Source: Weissella oryzae SG25 (GTDB lineage Bacteria > Bacillota > Bacilli > Lactobacillales > Lactobacillaceae). Taken from it: a stretch of DNA of 64,000 nt. Location of the stretch: assembly GCF_000691805.2 (NCBI RefSeq), contig NZ_DF820493.1:1-64000 (forward strand), read 5' to 3'. A program made the position numbers and the translations under genes. How positions within the stretch are numbered: position 1 is the first letter of the stretch; each line of letters begins with the position of its first letter. The notes under the pieces are model-generated. The model did not search any database. It had not been told where the DNA came from and saw only the letters and a list, made by a program, of their open reading frames with translations. This document shows, piece by piece, positions 47,701 through 56,411 of the stretch.

Positions 47701-48267
47701 CTAGGCACGTGAAGTGTACGAACCACCATCATCAGTATTGATGATTAGCTTATCACCAGCGTTGATAAAGTCTGGCACAGTAACGACCAAGCCAGTCTCC
47801 ATTGTGGCTGGCTTTCCACCACCGTTAGCGGTAGCACCCTTAATACCAGGTTGTGTCTCAGTAACTGTTAGCGTAACTGTTTTTGGCACTTCAACGTCTA
47901 AAATCTCACCCTCGTAGGTTGTGATCTTAACTTCCATGTTTTCCAACAAGAACTTCAAGGCACCTTGGATCTTATCTCCTGGGATTTCAACTTGATCGTA
48001 TGTCTCCGTATCCATGAATACGTGGTTACCAGCATCTTCATACAAATATTGCATCGTTGTTTGTGCAATGTTTGCTGTCTCAAACTTGTCACCAGGTCGG
48101 AAAGTAATTTCGTTAACCGCACCTGTACGTAAGTTCTTCAACTTTGAGCGCACAAAGGCAGCTCCCTTACCTGGCTTAACGTGTTGGAATTCCAATACAC
48201 GCCAGATTGATTGGTTATACAAAATTGTCAAACCAGTCTTTAAATCGTTCATACCAATAGTAGCCAT
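47701..48267 (-). CDS. efp: Elongation factor P
   Basis: 188 aa, relieves ribosome stalling at polyproline. [18 protein letters not shown] opens the KOW-like domain I; the tip loop is PGKG with Lys34 as the modification site; domains II-III end DGSYTSRA. Modification enzymes are not in the window. SD AGGAG; promoter -10 TATGAT (extended) at 48305-48310. Confidence 0.97.
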   Translation of the reverse strand: MATIGMNDLKTGLTILYNQSIWRVLEFQHVKPGKGAAFVRSKLKNLRTGAVNEITFRPGDKFETANIAQTTMQYLYEDAGNHVFMDTETYDQVEIPGDKIQGALKFLLENMEVKITTYEGEILDVEVPKTVTLTVTETQPGIKGATANGGGKPATMETGLVVTVPDFINAGDKLIINTDDGGSYTSRA

Positions 48268-48304
48268 GAATCTAATTCTCCTAATGCTTAATCTTCTTCA
48301 AATA

Positions 48305-48312
48305 ATCATACC
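48305..48312 (-). promoter_or_regulatory. Extended -10 promoter of efp operon
   Basis: Minus strand TGG-TATGAT, with TATGAT at 48305-48310 and no clear -35. About 38 bp before efp. Confidence 0.5.
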
Positions 48313-48382
48313 AGAATAAAGGTTGACTTACTAGTATTCTAAATTGAAAAGTTATATTTATCGTTTGGCAGTGAATAACAAA

Positions 48383-48421
48383 CAAAAAGGCTTTTAGCCA
48401 ACTAAAGGTTAGCAAAAGCCT
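48383..48421 (-). terminator. Terminator of pgi
   Basis: AGGCTTTT-GCTAAC, loop, GTTGGC-t-AAAAGCCT, one bulge, then T5. Confidence 0.88.
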
Positions 48422-48436
48422 CCATCCACACTTACA

Positions 48437-49780
48437 TTATAACCGTGATTCAAGTTCAGTTGTTAATTCTTCATAGCCTGGCTTACCAAGCAAACCAAAC
48501 ATATTCCGCTTGTAACCTTCAACCCCTGGTTGATCAAAAGGATTAATACCATTCAAATAACCTGAGATTGCTACAGCTGCCTCAAAGAAGTAAATCATTT
48601 GTCCCAAGGCAAATTCGTTTTGTTGGTCAAGTTCAACAATCATATTTGGCACCCCACCATCGACGTGGGCCAACATAGTTCCTTCAGAGGCGCGACGGTT
48701 AACATAACTCATCGTCTTATCTTCTAAGTAGGCCAAGCCATCATCGGCATCGGCCTCTGGAATCACTACATCTGATAGTGGCTCTGTTACGCGCACCAAG
48801 GTCTCAAACAAATTCCGTCGACCATCTTGGATATATTGACCAAAGGAATGCAAATCAGTTGAGAAATTACCAGTGGCTGGGAAAATCCCCTTACCATCTT
48901 TACCCTCAGATTCGCCTTGTAGTTGCTTCCACCACTCACCGAATTGAACTAAGGTTGGTTCATAGTTAATTAATAGCTCAGTTGTGTAACCCTTCCGGTA
49001 AAGGATGTTACGATAAGCCGCATACTGATAAGCTAGGTTCTCATTCAAATCAGCTGATGCGTAAGCTGCTTCACCAGCCGCTGCACCGGCCATCAATTGT
49101 TCAATATCCGCACCAGAAGCTGCGATTGGTAATAGGCCAACCGCTGTTAAGACTGAAAAACGGCCGCCGACACCATCTGGCACAACAAATTCTTCATAGC
49201 CTTCTGCATCAGCCAATGACTTTAAAGCGCCCCGCTTAGCATCAGTTGTTGCATAAATGCGTTGACGTGCTCCGGCCTGACCATATTTTTTCTCCAACAT
49301 CGCTTTGAAAATACGGAAAGCAATCGCTGGCTCTGTTGTCGTACCTGATTTTGAAATAATATTTACTGAAAAGTCTCGATCACCAATCACCTTAATCAAA
49401 GAGTTTAGATATTGAGGTGAAATTGAATTTCCGGCAAATAAAACTTGTGGGAATTCACGTTGATCCTCAGGATACATATTACTAAAGTAATCATTCAAAA
49501 AGTCCGTCGCCGCACGGGCTCCGAGGTATGATCCGCCAATACCGATTACAACTAACACCTTAGAATCACTTTGAATTTGTTTGGCCGCTTTTTGAATCCG
49601 CGCAAATTCTTTACGATCATAATTTGATGGTAAATGTAGCCAGTCGCTATATTCACTACCAGCACCAGTTCCCTCACGCAACATCTTGTCTGCAGTGGTA
49701 ACCATCGGTTGCATCATTGCTAGTTCATAATCACGTACAAAATCTTTCAACTTGGAAGTATCGAACGTCAACGTTGTCAT
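48437..49780 (-). CDS. pgi: Glucose-6-phosphate isomerase
   Basis: 447 aa from ATG 49780 ([11 protein letters not shown]) with AAGGGG upstream; the frame continues upstream 34 codons but without an [34 protein letters not shown] and the C-terminal [18 protein letters not shown] carry the catalytic and phosphate-binding residues. In heterofermenters it links fructose and glucose-6-phosphate. TATAAT at 49814-49819 is a likely -10. Confidence 0.96.
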   Translation of the reverse strand: MTTLTFDTSKLKDFVRDYELAMMQPMVTTADKMLREGTGAGSEYSDWLHLPSNYDRKEFARIQKAAKQIQSDSKVLVVIGIGGSYLGARAATDFLNDYFSNMYPEDQREFPQVLFAGNSISPQYLNSLIKVIGDRDFSVNIISKSGTTTEPAIAFRIFKAMLEKKYGQAGARQRIYATTDAKRGALKSLADAEGYEEFVVPDGVGGRFSVLTAVGLLPIAASGADIEQLMAGAAAGEAAYASADLNENLAYQYAAYRNILYRKGYTTELLINYEPTLVQFGEWWKQLQGESEGKDGKGIFPATGNFSTDLHSFGQYIQDGRRNLFETLVRVTEPLSDVVIPEADADDGLAYLEDKTMSYVNRRASEGTMLAHVDGGVPNMIVELDQQNEFALGQMIYFFEAAVAISGYLNGINPFDQPGVEGYKRNMFGLLGKPGYEELTTELESRL

Positions 49781-49813
49781 TTTTTGAACCCCTTTTATTT
49801 TTGGTATAGACCA

Positions 49814-49819
49814 ATTATA
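49814..49819 (-). promoter_or_regulatory. -10 box of pgi
   Basis: Minus strand TATAAT about 33 bp before the pgi ATG; -35 not obvious. Confidence 0.5.
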
Positions 49820-49862
49820 ACCTGTAATAAATAATAAATAAAGCCCTCCTTCATAATAAAGT

Positions 49863-49906
49863 AAAAACCAGCTAGTTTCCATTAAGAAGAAAGCTAACTG
49901 GTTTTT
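49863..49906 (-). terminator. Terminator of the two-component operon
   Basis: AAAAACCAG and CTGGTTTTT with inner TAGTTTC/GAAAGCTA-type pairs; 8 bp past the histidine kinase stop. Confidence 0.85.
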
Positions 49907-49913
49907 TAATGCA

Positions 49914-51332
49914 TTATTTTTTATCTGGTATCGTCACCGTGAAGGTTGTTCCCTTTCCAAGCACCGACTTAACAGTGATGGTTCCTTCATGCACTTCTAC
50001 TAATTGACGAATAATCGCCATTCCTAGGCCGGTTTCGCCCCGCTTTGTCCGTGATTCATCCGCTTTATAGTAGCGTTCCCAAATTTTTGAAACCTGGTCT
50101 TCACTCATTCCGATTCCTGTATCGGTAATCGTAAACACAGCTTGCCCATTTTCACGTTGAGCCTTAACTGTTATCTCTCCATTTTCAGTAAATTGGATTG
50201 CATTATTGATAATATTGAAAATAATTTGCGTGAACCGGTCACGGTCAGCATACGTTAATACTTCCATTTCCCCTTCAAAAATCAGTTTATCACCAGCAAG
50301 ATTTGCTTTACGACGTAACTGCTCCATCAAACGTTGTAGGAGTTGGACTGCATCAAATTGTTCTTTTTTCAAAACAACTTTATTCTGACGTAAACGTTCA
50401 TAATCCAAATTATCTTTGACCAACCGTGCCAAACGGTCGGCCTCTGCCTTGATTAAGTCATAAGAATGTTGTTTATCATCCTCTGGAATTACATCATATT
50501 GCAACCCTTCCACAATTCCAGAAATTGTGGTCAAAGGTGTTCGCATCTCATGACTAGCATTGGCCATAAACTCTTTGCGTCGTTCTTCTTGCTCTTCAAT
50601 CTCATCAGCTTGGCTCTGCAAAGAACTCGTCATCGAATTAACATCATCGGCTAAGGCAACAACTTCATCGCGTCCTTTCAAATGAGCACGTGCACTATAG
50701 TCACCATCTGAAACGCGGCGGGTTACAATTTGAATTAAGCGTAAGCGATTAACAATTAAACGTGAAAAAATAAAGCTCAGCATAATCACTGCAATCGTTG
50801 AAATCAGAAATGCTACAAAAAGATTTTTTCGTAACATTACCAAATTATCTGAAACTGACGATGTTGCTTCACGTGCAACCACTACAGCGACCAAACGATC
50901 TTTTTTGTCAAAAAAAGGTTTTATTACATCCAAAGTTCTCGCACCACGTTCATCAGCACTTTGCTTTTGAATAATTTTATGATTTTTTAGACTCTGCCAT
51001 TCATCATTTGTGATTTTAACTGTATTTATTCGTTCCTTAGTTGGATAAATCGTACGCTGATCCGCTCCGTACAAAGTAAAACTAATTCCCTGCACTTTTA
51101 ATAAGGTTGATTCAGTCTTTAAGTTACTGGTGTCAAAATAGGCAAAATTGCCACTTGCTTCTTCAAAGCGCATTGTTTCTTCAGCAATAGCAACTGCAAA
51201 ACGATTTAACTGTGAATAAGCATTATCTTCAACCATTTTTGTTGTAAACTGCGTAAATAATACCCCAACAATTGCTAGAGCTGTAATTGTAACAGTTAAA
51301 AAGGCGAGTACCTGTTGATACATTAATTTCAT
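49914..51332 (-). CDS. Sensor histidine kinase
   Basis: 472 aa from ATG 51332 with GGAA upstream. Two membrane helices (about 5-28 and 170-195) frame a 140-residue extracellular sensor domain, then HAMP (about 195-245), HisKA with His261 in [11 protein letters not shown], and HATPase (N-box [12 protein letters not shown]1 [11 protein letters not shown]2 GETGLGMAI). No PAS domain, so not WalK. Twenty bases after its response regulator. Signal sensed is unknown. Confidence 0.93.
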   Translation of the reverse strand: MKLMYQQVLAFLTVTITALAIVGVLFTQFTTKMVEDNAYSQLNRFAVAIAEETMRFEEASGNFAYFDTSNLKTESTLLKVQGISFTLYGADQRTIYPTKERINTVKITNDEWQSLKNHKIIQKQSADERGARTLDVIKPFFDKKDRLVAVVVAREATSSVSDNLVMLRKNLFVAFLISTIAVIMLSFIFSRLIVNRLRLIQIVTRRVSDGDYSARAHLKGRDEVVALADDVNSMTSSLQSQADEIEEQEERRKEFMANASHEMRTPLTTISGIVEGLQYDVIPEDDKQHSYDLIKAEADRLARLVKDNLDYERLRQNKVVLKKEQFDAVQLLQRLMEQLRRKANLAGDKLIFEGEMEVLTYADRDRFTQIIFNIINNAIQFTENGEITVKAQRENGQAVFTITDTGIGMSEDQVSKIWERYYKADESRTKRGETGLGMAIIRQLVEVHEGTITVKSVLGKGTTFTVTIPDKK

Positions 51333-51391
51333 TGTTAATTCCAAAAAGGCTACACAGACTGTGTAACCCATCCCATCTAATTCCTAGCTAA

Positions 51392-52135
51392 CTAGGCCTG
51401 CTCCTCAACAACACTTGAATCATCAAACTTGTATCCAACACCCCAAACAGTTTGGATAACTTGAGGGCCAACCTTTTCAATCTTTTGGCGTAACTTCTTA
51501 ACATGAGCATCGACAGTTCGCTCGTCACCAAAATATTCATAATCCCATACTAACTGTAGCAGTTGCTCCCGCGAGAAAACCTGTCGTTGTTTATTAGCCA
51601 ATACCTTTAGTAAATCAAATTCTTTTGGTGTCAAATCTTTGATTAGTTTATCGTTTAAATAAGCTTCACGTGTATTCGAATTGAGCTTGAAAGTACGTGT
51701 AACCACATCAAATTCTTCGTGAGCATCATTAGCAGCGTTACCGTTCCCCTTACTTGCACTACCACTTACTTCGGCTCGACGATGTAAAGCCTTGATTCGA
51801 GCAATTAGAGTAATTGGGCTAAATGGCTTCGTTACATAGTCGTCCGCTCCCATTTCAAGACCTAAGACTTGATCTGACTCAGAATCCCGCGCGGTCAACA
51901 TAATAATCGGCGTAGTACTGGTGATTTCGCGAATTTTGACCGCAACTTGCATTCCATCTAAGCCTGGCAAATTTAAATCTAAAATAATTAGATCCCAAAA
52001 TTCTGGCTTACTGGTAAATTCTGTCACTGCATCATTGCCATCATATGCAAAAGTAACATCCCAGCCTTCTTTTTTAAAGAACATCCCCATCATTTCTGAA
52101 ACTGATGTGTTATCTTCAACCATTAAAATGTTCAT
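51392..52135 (-). CDS. Response regulator, OmpR/PhoB family
   Basis: 247 aa: receiver domain with phospho-acceptor Asp53 (LIILDLNLPG), TAR and TKPFSP, a flexible Ser/Gly/Asn-rich linker (about 125-142), and a C-terminal winged helix with KEFDLLKVLANKQRQVFSREQLLQLVWDYEYFGDERTVDAHVKKLRQKI. Pairs with the downstream histidine kinase in a two-gene operon. Target genes unknown; the LysM gene lies next. Confidence 0.95.
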   Translation of the reverse strand: MNILMVEDNTSVSEMMGMFFKKEGWDVTFAYDGNDAVTEFTSKPEFWDLIILDLNLPGLDGMQVAVKIREITSTTPIIMLTARDSESDQVLGLEMGADDYVTKPFSPITLIARIKALHRRAEVSGSASKGNGNAANDAHEEFDVVTRTFKLNSNTREAYLNDKLIKDLTPKEFDLLKVLANKQRQVFSREQLLQLVWDYEYFGDERTVDAHVKKLRQKIEKVGPQVIQTVWGVGYKFDDSSVVEEQA

Positions 52136-52325
52136 CTGTTTTCCTCACTCAATTTTGACTTTAGCAATCTCTTATAGATATATAATACCCGATTTAGGTC
52201 GCTTTGCGGGCGTATTTCACACAGTTTATATATAATAGTTATATTTAATTTGAATCAAGCTATAAATTGACTAAAAAAAAACTTATTTTTCGCTAATAAC
52301 TACCTAATACTTTTAATTATACAAC

Positions 52326-52339
52326 CGTTAGCGCTTTCA
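52326..52339 (-). promoter_or_regulatory. cre-like site
   Basis: Minus strand TGAAAGCGCTAACG matches the cre consensus at 13 of 14. It lies 190 bp upstream of the response regulator start and just beyond the LysM gene terminator, so its target is unclear. Confidence 0.45.
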
Positions 52340-52353
52340 CGCATTAATAGCTT

Positions 52354-52383
52354 AAAAAAAAGCTAGGAATTATTCCTAGCTTT
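52354..52383 (-). terminator. Terminator of the LysM gene
   Basis: AAAGCTAGGAAT and ATTCCTAGCTTT with a small AT loop, followed by T8. Confidence 0.93.
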
Positions 52384-52399
52384 CAACCTAAACTTTTTA

Positions 52400-53254
52400 T
52401 TACCACCAACCATTAGCTGCTCTAAAGGCAATTGCAGCATCAATTGACCCATAGCGTGATACTGCATAATTAATCATTCCAGCTGTCTGACTGGCAACTG
52501 ATCCATAACCCCAACCTTGATTTGTTTGTCCCAAACCATGATAAATACCATTTGAGGCACTTGGATTACCACCTGATTCAGGCATTACAACACTATTCCA
52601 CAATGCTGGCGTACCACCGGCATTAATAAATTGATCGTAAGTTGAACCCGTGTTCGTTGTGTTTGTATTAACAGTTGGTTGGCTAACGTCTGTACTTGTT
52701 GTGTCCACTGATGTGGCTGGTGTTTCAATTACTGGTGCAGCTGATGACTCAACTACTGGTGCAGCTGATGACTCAACTACTGGTGCAGCTGATGACTCAA
52801 CTACTGGTGCAGCTGATGACTCAACTACTGGTGCAACTGATGATTCAACTACTGGTGCAGCTGATGACTCAACTACTGGTGCAGCTGATGACTCAACTAC
52901 TGGTGCAACTGATGATTCAACTACTGGTGCAGCTGATGACTCAACTACTGGTGCAACTGATGACTCAACTACTGGTGCAGCTGATGACTCAACTACTGGT
53001 GCGACTGATGACTCGACTACTGGTGCGGCTGTCCCAGTTGTTTCAACTTCTTGGTCAACAAAAATCAAATTGGCATTCTTAATGTTATTAAGTGTTACCA
53101 AGTTTGCTACCGTCGTATTATTATCTTGGGCAATCTTTGACAAAGTATCGCCAGCCTTAACCTTATAGGTATCAGCTTTTGCGGAAACTTGGGTTGAAAT
53201 TGCCACGGTTGCCATACCGGCAACCGTTAATGCTGCTTGTGTTACTTTATTCAT
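52400..53254 (-). CDS. Secreted LysM protein with Apf-type C-terminal domain
   Basis: 284 aa. Signal peptide MNKVTQAALTVAGMATVAIS...SAKA; LysM domain at about 29-72 (YKVKAGDTLSKIAQDNNTT); then 12 copies of APVVESSA or APVVESSV and one decayed APVIETPA; then a lysozyme-like Apf domain (about 205-284) with catalytic-type Glu in MPESGGNPSASN and GLGQTNQGWG. Probably binds peptidoglycan by LysM and acts on or scaffolds the wall, like aggregation-promoting factors of lactobacilli. The repeat is a stalk, and its copy number may vary. Confidence 0.92.
   Translation of the reverse strand: MNKVTQAALTVAGMATVAISTQVSAKADTYKVKAGDTLSKIAQDNNTTVANLVTLNNIKNANLIFVDQEVETTGTAAPVVESSVAPVVESSAAPVVESSVAPVVESSAAPVVESSVAPVVESSAAPVVESSAAPVVESSVAPVVESSAAPVVESSAAPVVESSAAPVVESSAAPVIETPATSVDTTSTDVSQPTVNTNTTNTGSTYDQFINAGGTPALWNSVVMPESGGNPSASNGIYHGLGQTNQGWGYGSVASQTAGMINYAVSRYGSIDAAIAFRAANGWW
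52715..53026 (-). repeat. 24-bp tandem repeat, 13 units
   Basis: Thirteen in-frame 24-bp units (312 bp) encoding APVVESS plus Ala or Val; twelve nearly identical and the last diverged. Units alternate A-type and V-type, suggesting duplication of pairs as well as single units. Confidence 0.95.
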
Positions 53255-53583
53255 AAGATTGCTTTCACTCCTATTTTTCTGTCCATTACTTCACGTTAAT
53301 TTACCGTTTAAATTTTGGGTCAAGACTTCCACCCATTAATGCTTATAGTTTAGCAGTTCAAAAGATTTATATATTTCAATTCAGTAACAAATCATTAAAT
53401 CAATGTTTTTTTGCCCAAAACATCAATTGACTTTATCGACATAATTTAAGCCCAAGACTGGTATTATCAATCTCCTGTCCCATTAAAAAACAAAAAATAA
53501 GCTTTTAAAAAAATGGGAAAATTCCTAAACTTTCTCTTAACTAACCACATCATTAGCTGATAAGCTTTTCTTTTTTAAGTAAA
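53255..53583. other. Intergenic stretch, nothing firm
   Basis: AT-rich. Upstream of the LysM gene on minus is TTGACC near 53322 and TAAATT-like boxes, but spacing is poor; AGGAG lies 13 bp before the ATG. No open frame with SD. Confidence 0.5.
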
Positions 53584-54756
53584 TTATCCATGATTTAACT
53601 GCAATAGACGCTCACGTAACTTATCATCAGCTGCAGTCAAATAAGTCCCTTTAATCCCCCTAGTCAACAAGATGTTCAAAGCATTAAACATCACAGTCTG
53701 CTTAATTTCCGCAAATTCATGCTCATTCATAATTGCAGGATGCTTCTTATATATTTCCCGATGAGTCACCTTGTCTGGGTTTACGGTAATTCGATCATTT
53801 TTAGCATCATATTCAAAGGGTGGCCCCAAAATTACCCCAACATAATTCAAGTCAAAACCTTGCACCGTATAAATCGAACCAACTTCATTAATTGTATCTG
53901 ACCGTTCAGCCCAAGGCGTCTTTTGACCGTCATACTCATCCCATGGCAAATCAAAATCATCCATGTGCACATTATGGCGCCCAGCCTGACGAGTAAAGCC
54001 GGTTGTAGCAACCATCCGAGCTAAGCCTTCACTTTGGTTACGCTGTTTAATTAAGGTATACATCTCACTTGCTCGGTCAAAAATCCGTAAATCATAATTT
54101 TCAAAAACAGGGAATGGATTAATTGCTCCCTGCGCTAAGTTTTTTAACCAGGTTAAGACTGCTTGAGGGGCCTGCATTCGATATTGCACATCCAATTTAA
54201 ATGTTTGATGTGTATATGGTGCAAGTACCTGCTTTAACATTGTTGGTGTCCATAACATCTTCGTTTGAATCATTTGGTGAAAATCAAACACCACTACCAC
54301 TACTTTAGCTAATTTAATCAATTCAGCTAACTGATTATCCTGCTTAAACCGAATATATGGTTCTGCTTTTGACAATAGTAAATGCCCCTCATCAACCAAA
54401 ATTACGTCATACTGCTGATTATTTTTATGTGCAGCATTAATCAAAGAAGTTGGTCGTACATAATCCTTCTGCTTAATCCCAGGTAAATCGCTGGCCAAAC
54501 TTTGATATACTTTCAACAAATCTGGATGATTAACCGTAAAAATACTATTTATCTGTTGATGTTGCTTTAAGCGCTGAAATAACTTAGTTAAAATTACGCT
54601 CTTCCCAACGCCTGCGCTTCCCTCAATCACCGCCACATTGGGCCCGATACTGCTAGTTAAGCCCTTTAATACATATTGTTCAATTGCTTGCAATTGTTGT
54701 ACCTGTTCGTAACTTAAATCAGTCACATTAAATTTTTCTTTCGCACTATTTTCCAT
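53584..54756 (-). CDS. DUF2075 family P-loop ATPase
   Basis: 390 aa from ATG 54756, AAGGAA 9 bp upstream. Superfamily-1-like helicase core: Walker A GSAGVGKS at 46-53, Walker B ILVDEGHLLL, VVVVFDFHQMI, the arginine-containing QYRMQ motif, and TVQGFDLNYVGVILG with the final ARG-finger region. Matches DUF2075, found in bacteria beside or fused to nuclease domains and in Schlafen-like proteins. No nuclease domain is attached here. Biological role unknown; possibly nucleic-acid remodelling or defence. Confidence 0.85.
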   Translation of the reverse strand: MENSAKEKFNVTDLSYEQVQQLQAIEQYVLKGLTSSIGPNVAVIEGSAGVGKSVILTKLFQRLKQHQQINSIFTVNHPDLLKVYQSLASDLPGIKQKDYVRPTSLINAAHKNNQQYDVILVDEGHLLLSKAEPYIRFKQDNQLAELIKLAKVVVVVFDFHQMIQTKMLWTPTMLKQVLAPYTHQTFKLDVQYRMQAPQAVLTWLKNLAQGAINPFPVFENYDLRIFDRASEMYTLIKQRNQSEGLARMVATTGFTRQAGRHNVHMDDFDLPWDEYDGQKTPWAERSDTINEVGSIYTVQGFDLNYVGVILGPPFEYDAKNDRITVNPDKVTHREIYKKHPAIMNEHEFAEIKQTVMFNALNILLTRGIKGTYLTAADDKLRERLLQLNHG

Positions 54757-54833
54757 TAACACTATTCCTTAAAAAAATAGACCAAGGTGTTAAACACCCT
54801 GGCCCATATCAAACAAATTATTAGTAATTTTGC

Positions 54834-56219
54834 TTACTTGGCTTTATTTCCTTTAGCCAAAGTAAGTAGATAGTAGCTTAATGCGGCAATTGCCATCGCT
54901 ACAAAAGTTACCCCGATTGTTTGCTGAATGAAAGCGACATAGCCCAAGGCCCAATACGAGAATAATCCTAGAGCCCAGGCTAGAATTGCCAGCCAATTAA
55001 CTCCTCCATTATACCAGTATTTACCATCAATCTTTACAAATTCTGCTAAATCATACTTACCATGACGAACGATAAAGTAATCAACTAGGAATACTGCAAT
55101 TTCAGGGCCAAGAAACATCCCAATAAAATTCAAAAAGGTTGTAAAGTCAGTTAAAAAGTTTGCAAACCATAGTGGAATAAATGATACCAAAGTTGCCGCC
55201 AAAGTAACAATCCAAAGTGACACATTCAACTTCAAGTGATGCCACATGTTAGTTAATGCTGAACCGGCAGCCATTAAATTAACAGCATTTGCGGTGGTTG
55301 ACGTAATAACAATAACCAATAGGGCAATTGTGCCCAAACCAAGCTTAACTGCAATGGTTGAAGGATCTGAGTCGTTTGGATCAAAGGACCGCATTGCAAT
55401 TGCCGTGGCGATTGTTGCAGTCAAACCAATGAAAGCAAACCAGAATAATCCAATATTAGCACCCAAGAATGACATTACTGTTGCTGAGCGTTCTTTTTTG
55501 GCAAAACGGGTAAAATCAGATGCCGCCGTTACCCAAGCCAAGTTGAAGGCTGCCAAAATATCAACGACCGACCCTGATGAAAGGCGCACTGCTGCTTGGG
55601 GCTGCCAAGCAAGAATTTGGGATAGTGAGACATTGCGGAATACAACAACTGACTCCCAAACAACAAAGATGATAACTAAAACAATTCCCACACGCTCAAT
55701 CATCCGAATTGACCGCTCGCCTAACGAAATTGATGCTAAGTGGAGCATTGACATAATAACAATTCCAACCATTAGCCCAGTATTACCACCAGCCGTACCA
55801 TAGGCTGGCCAGCCCAAGATACTATTAAAAATAGTTGAAATTGAGATTGCAGCAATGAAAGTATTGGCTGCTGCCCAACCGATAAATTGAACCACGTTAA
55901 TTATTGACGGAATAAATGACCCGCGTAACCCGAAAGAAGCCCGAGTCAGTGCCATCGCTGGCAGACCAGTTCGGTAACCCATTAAGCCAGCCATGGCTAA
56001 AAAGACATAAGATAAGACTCCAACGATAATCAAGGTAGTAGATGCTGTATACATTCCCGCAGCTGCAATAACGCCACCAATATACCAGGTTCCATTGTTA
56101 GCGTTGGCCCCAATCCAAGTTGCTGTCATATCCCAACCAGTCGCATTTCGATCCTGCAAGGGAATCGACTCAACATGACCGTATGTTTTCACACTTGTTG
56201 CTTTTGCATCAGTTTCCAT
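54834..56219 (-). CDS. codB: NCS1-family cytosine permease
   Basis: 461 aa from ATG 56219 with AAGGAG at 7 bp. Twelve hydrophobic helices, NCS1 pattern GWDMTATWIGANANNGTWYIGG and FWFAFIGLTATIATAIAM with GYRTGLPAMALTRASFG. Nearest relatives carry cytosine or purines; the PyrR-type attenuator upstream and the cytosine deaminase gene at 58509 point to cytosine or uracil. Proton- or sodium-coupled uptake. Confidence 0.85.
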   Translation of the reverse strand: METDAKATSVKTYGHVESIPLQDRNATGWDMTATWIGANANNGTWYIGGVIAAAGMYTASTTLIIVGVLSYVFLAMAGLMGYRTGLPAMALTRASFGLRGSFIPSIINVVQFIGWAAANTFIAAISISTIFNSILGWPAYGTAGGNTGLMVGIVIMSMLHLASISLGERSIRMIERVGIVLVIIFVVWESVVVFRNVSLSQILAWQPQAAVRLSSGSVVDILAAFNLAWVTAASDFTRFAKKERSATVMSFLGANIGLFWFAFIGLTATIATAIAMRSFDPNDSDPSTIAVKLGLGTIALLVIVITSTTANAVNLMAAGSALTNMWHHLKLNVSLWIVTLAATLVSFIPLWFANFLTDFTTFLNFIGMFLGPEIAVFLVDYFIVRHGKYDLAEFVKIDGKYWYNGGVNWLAILAWALGLFSYWALGYVAFIQQTIGVTFVAMAIAALSYYLLTLAKGNKAK

Positions 56220-56252
56220 AAAAATTCTCCTTTGCCACCCCAAGAACTTTGA

Positions 56253-56287
56253 CAAAAGAAAAGTTCCCGCATAAAAAATGCGAGAAC
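56253..56287 (-). terminator. Attenuator terminator before codB
   Basis: Minus strand GTTCTCGCAT, loop T5, ATGCGGGAAC (ten pairs, one G-U) and TTTTCTTTTG. The regulated terminator of the PyrR-type leader. Confidence 0.85.
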
Positions 56288-56349
56288 CACTTTGTTCTTC
56301 ATTTGCTTCTGCTCTTGTCGGCCTCTCCGGACCGTCTTAAAAAGTGGTT
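56263..56349 (-). promoter_or_regulatory. PyrR-type attenuator leader of codB
   Basis: Minus-strand leader with GGUCCGGAGAGGCC (56320-56333), resembling the conserved PyrR-binding loop UCCrGAGAGGCY of Bacillus pyr leaders. An anti-antiterminator stem AACCACTTT / AAAGTGGTT (56341-56349 with 56285-56293) overlaps the terminator's left arm. High UMP would let PyrR hold that stem and permit termination, cutting uptake. Match is by eye. Confidence 0.75.
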
Positions 56350-56411
56350 TTTTTGATAATACCAGAATTAACCCTCATTACGCAAGAGGCAATTGCTTCA
56401 TCAAACTAATC

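Noticed and set aside
52715-53026. CRISPR array
   Set aside because: Units are contiguous with no spacers and encode protein in frame.
52650-53168. Two long open frames on the plus strand across the repeat region
   Set aside because: They are opposite-strand readings of the 24-bp repeat of the LysM gene, without SD or start context, and simply repeat because the DNA does.
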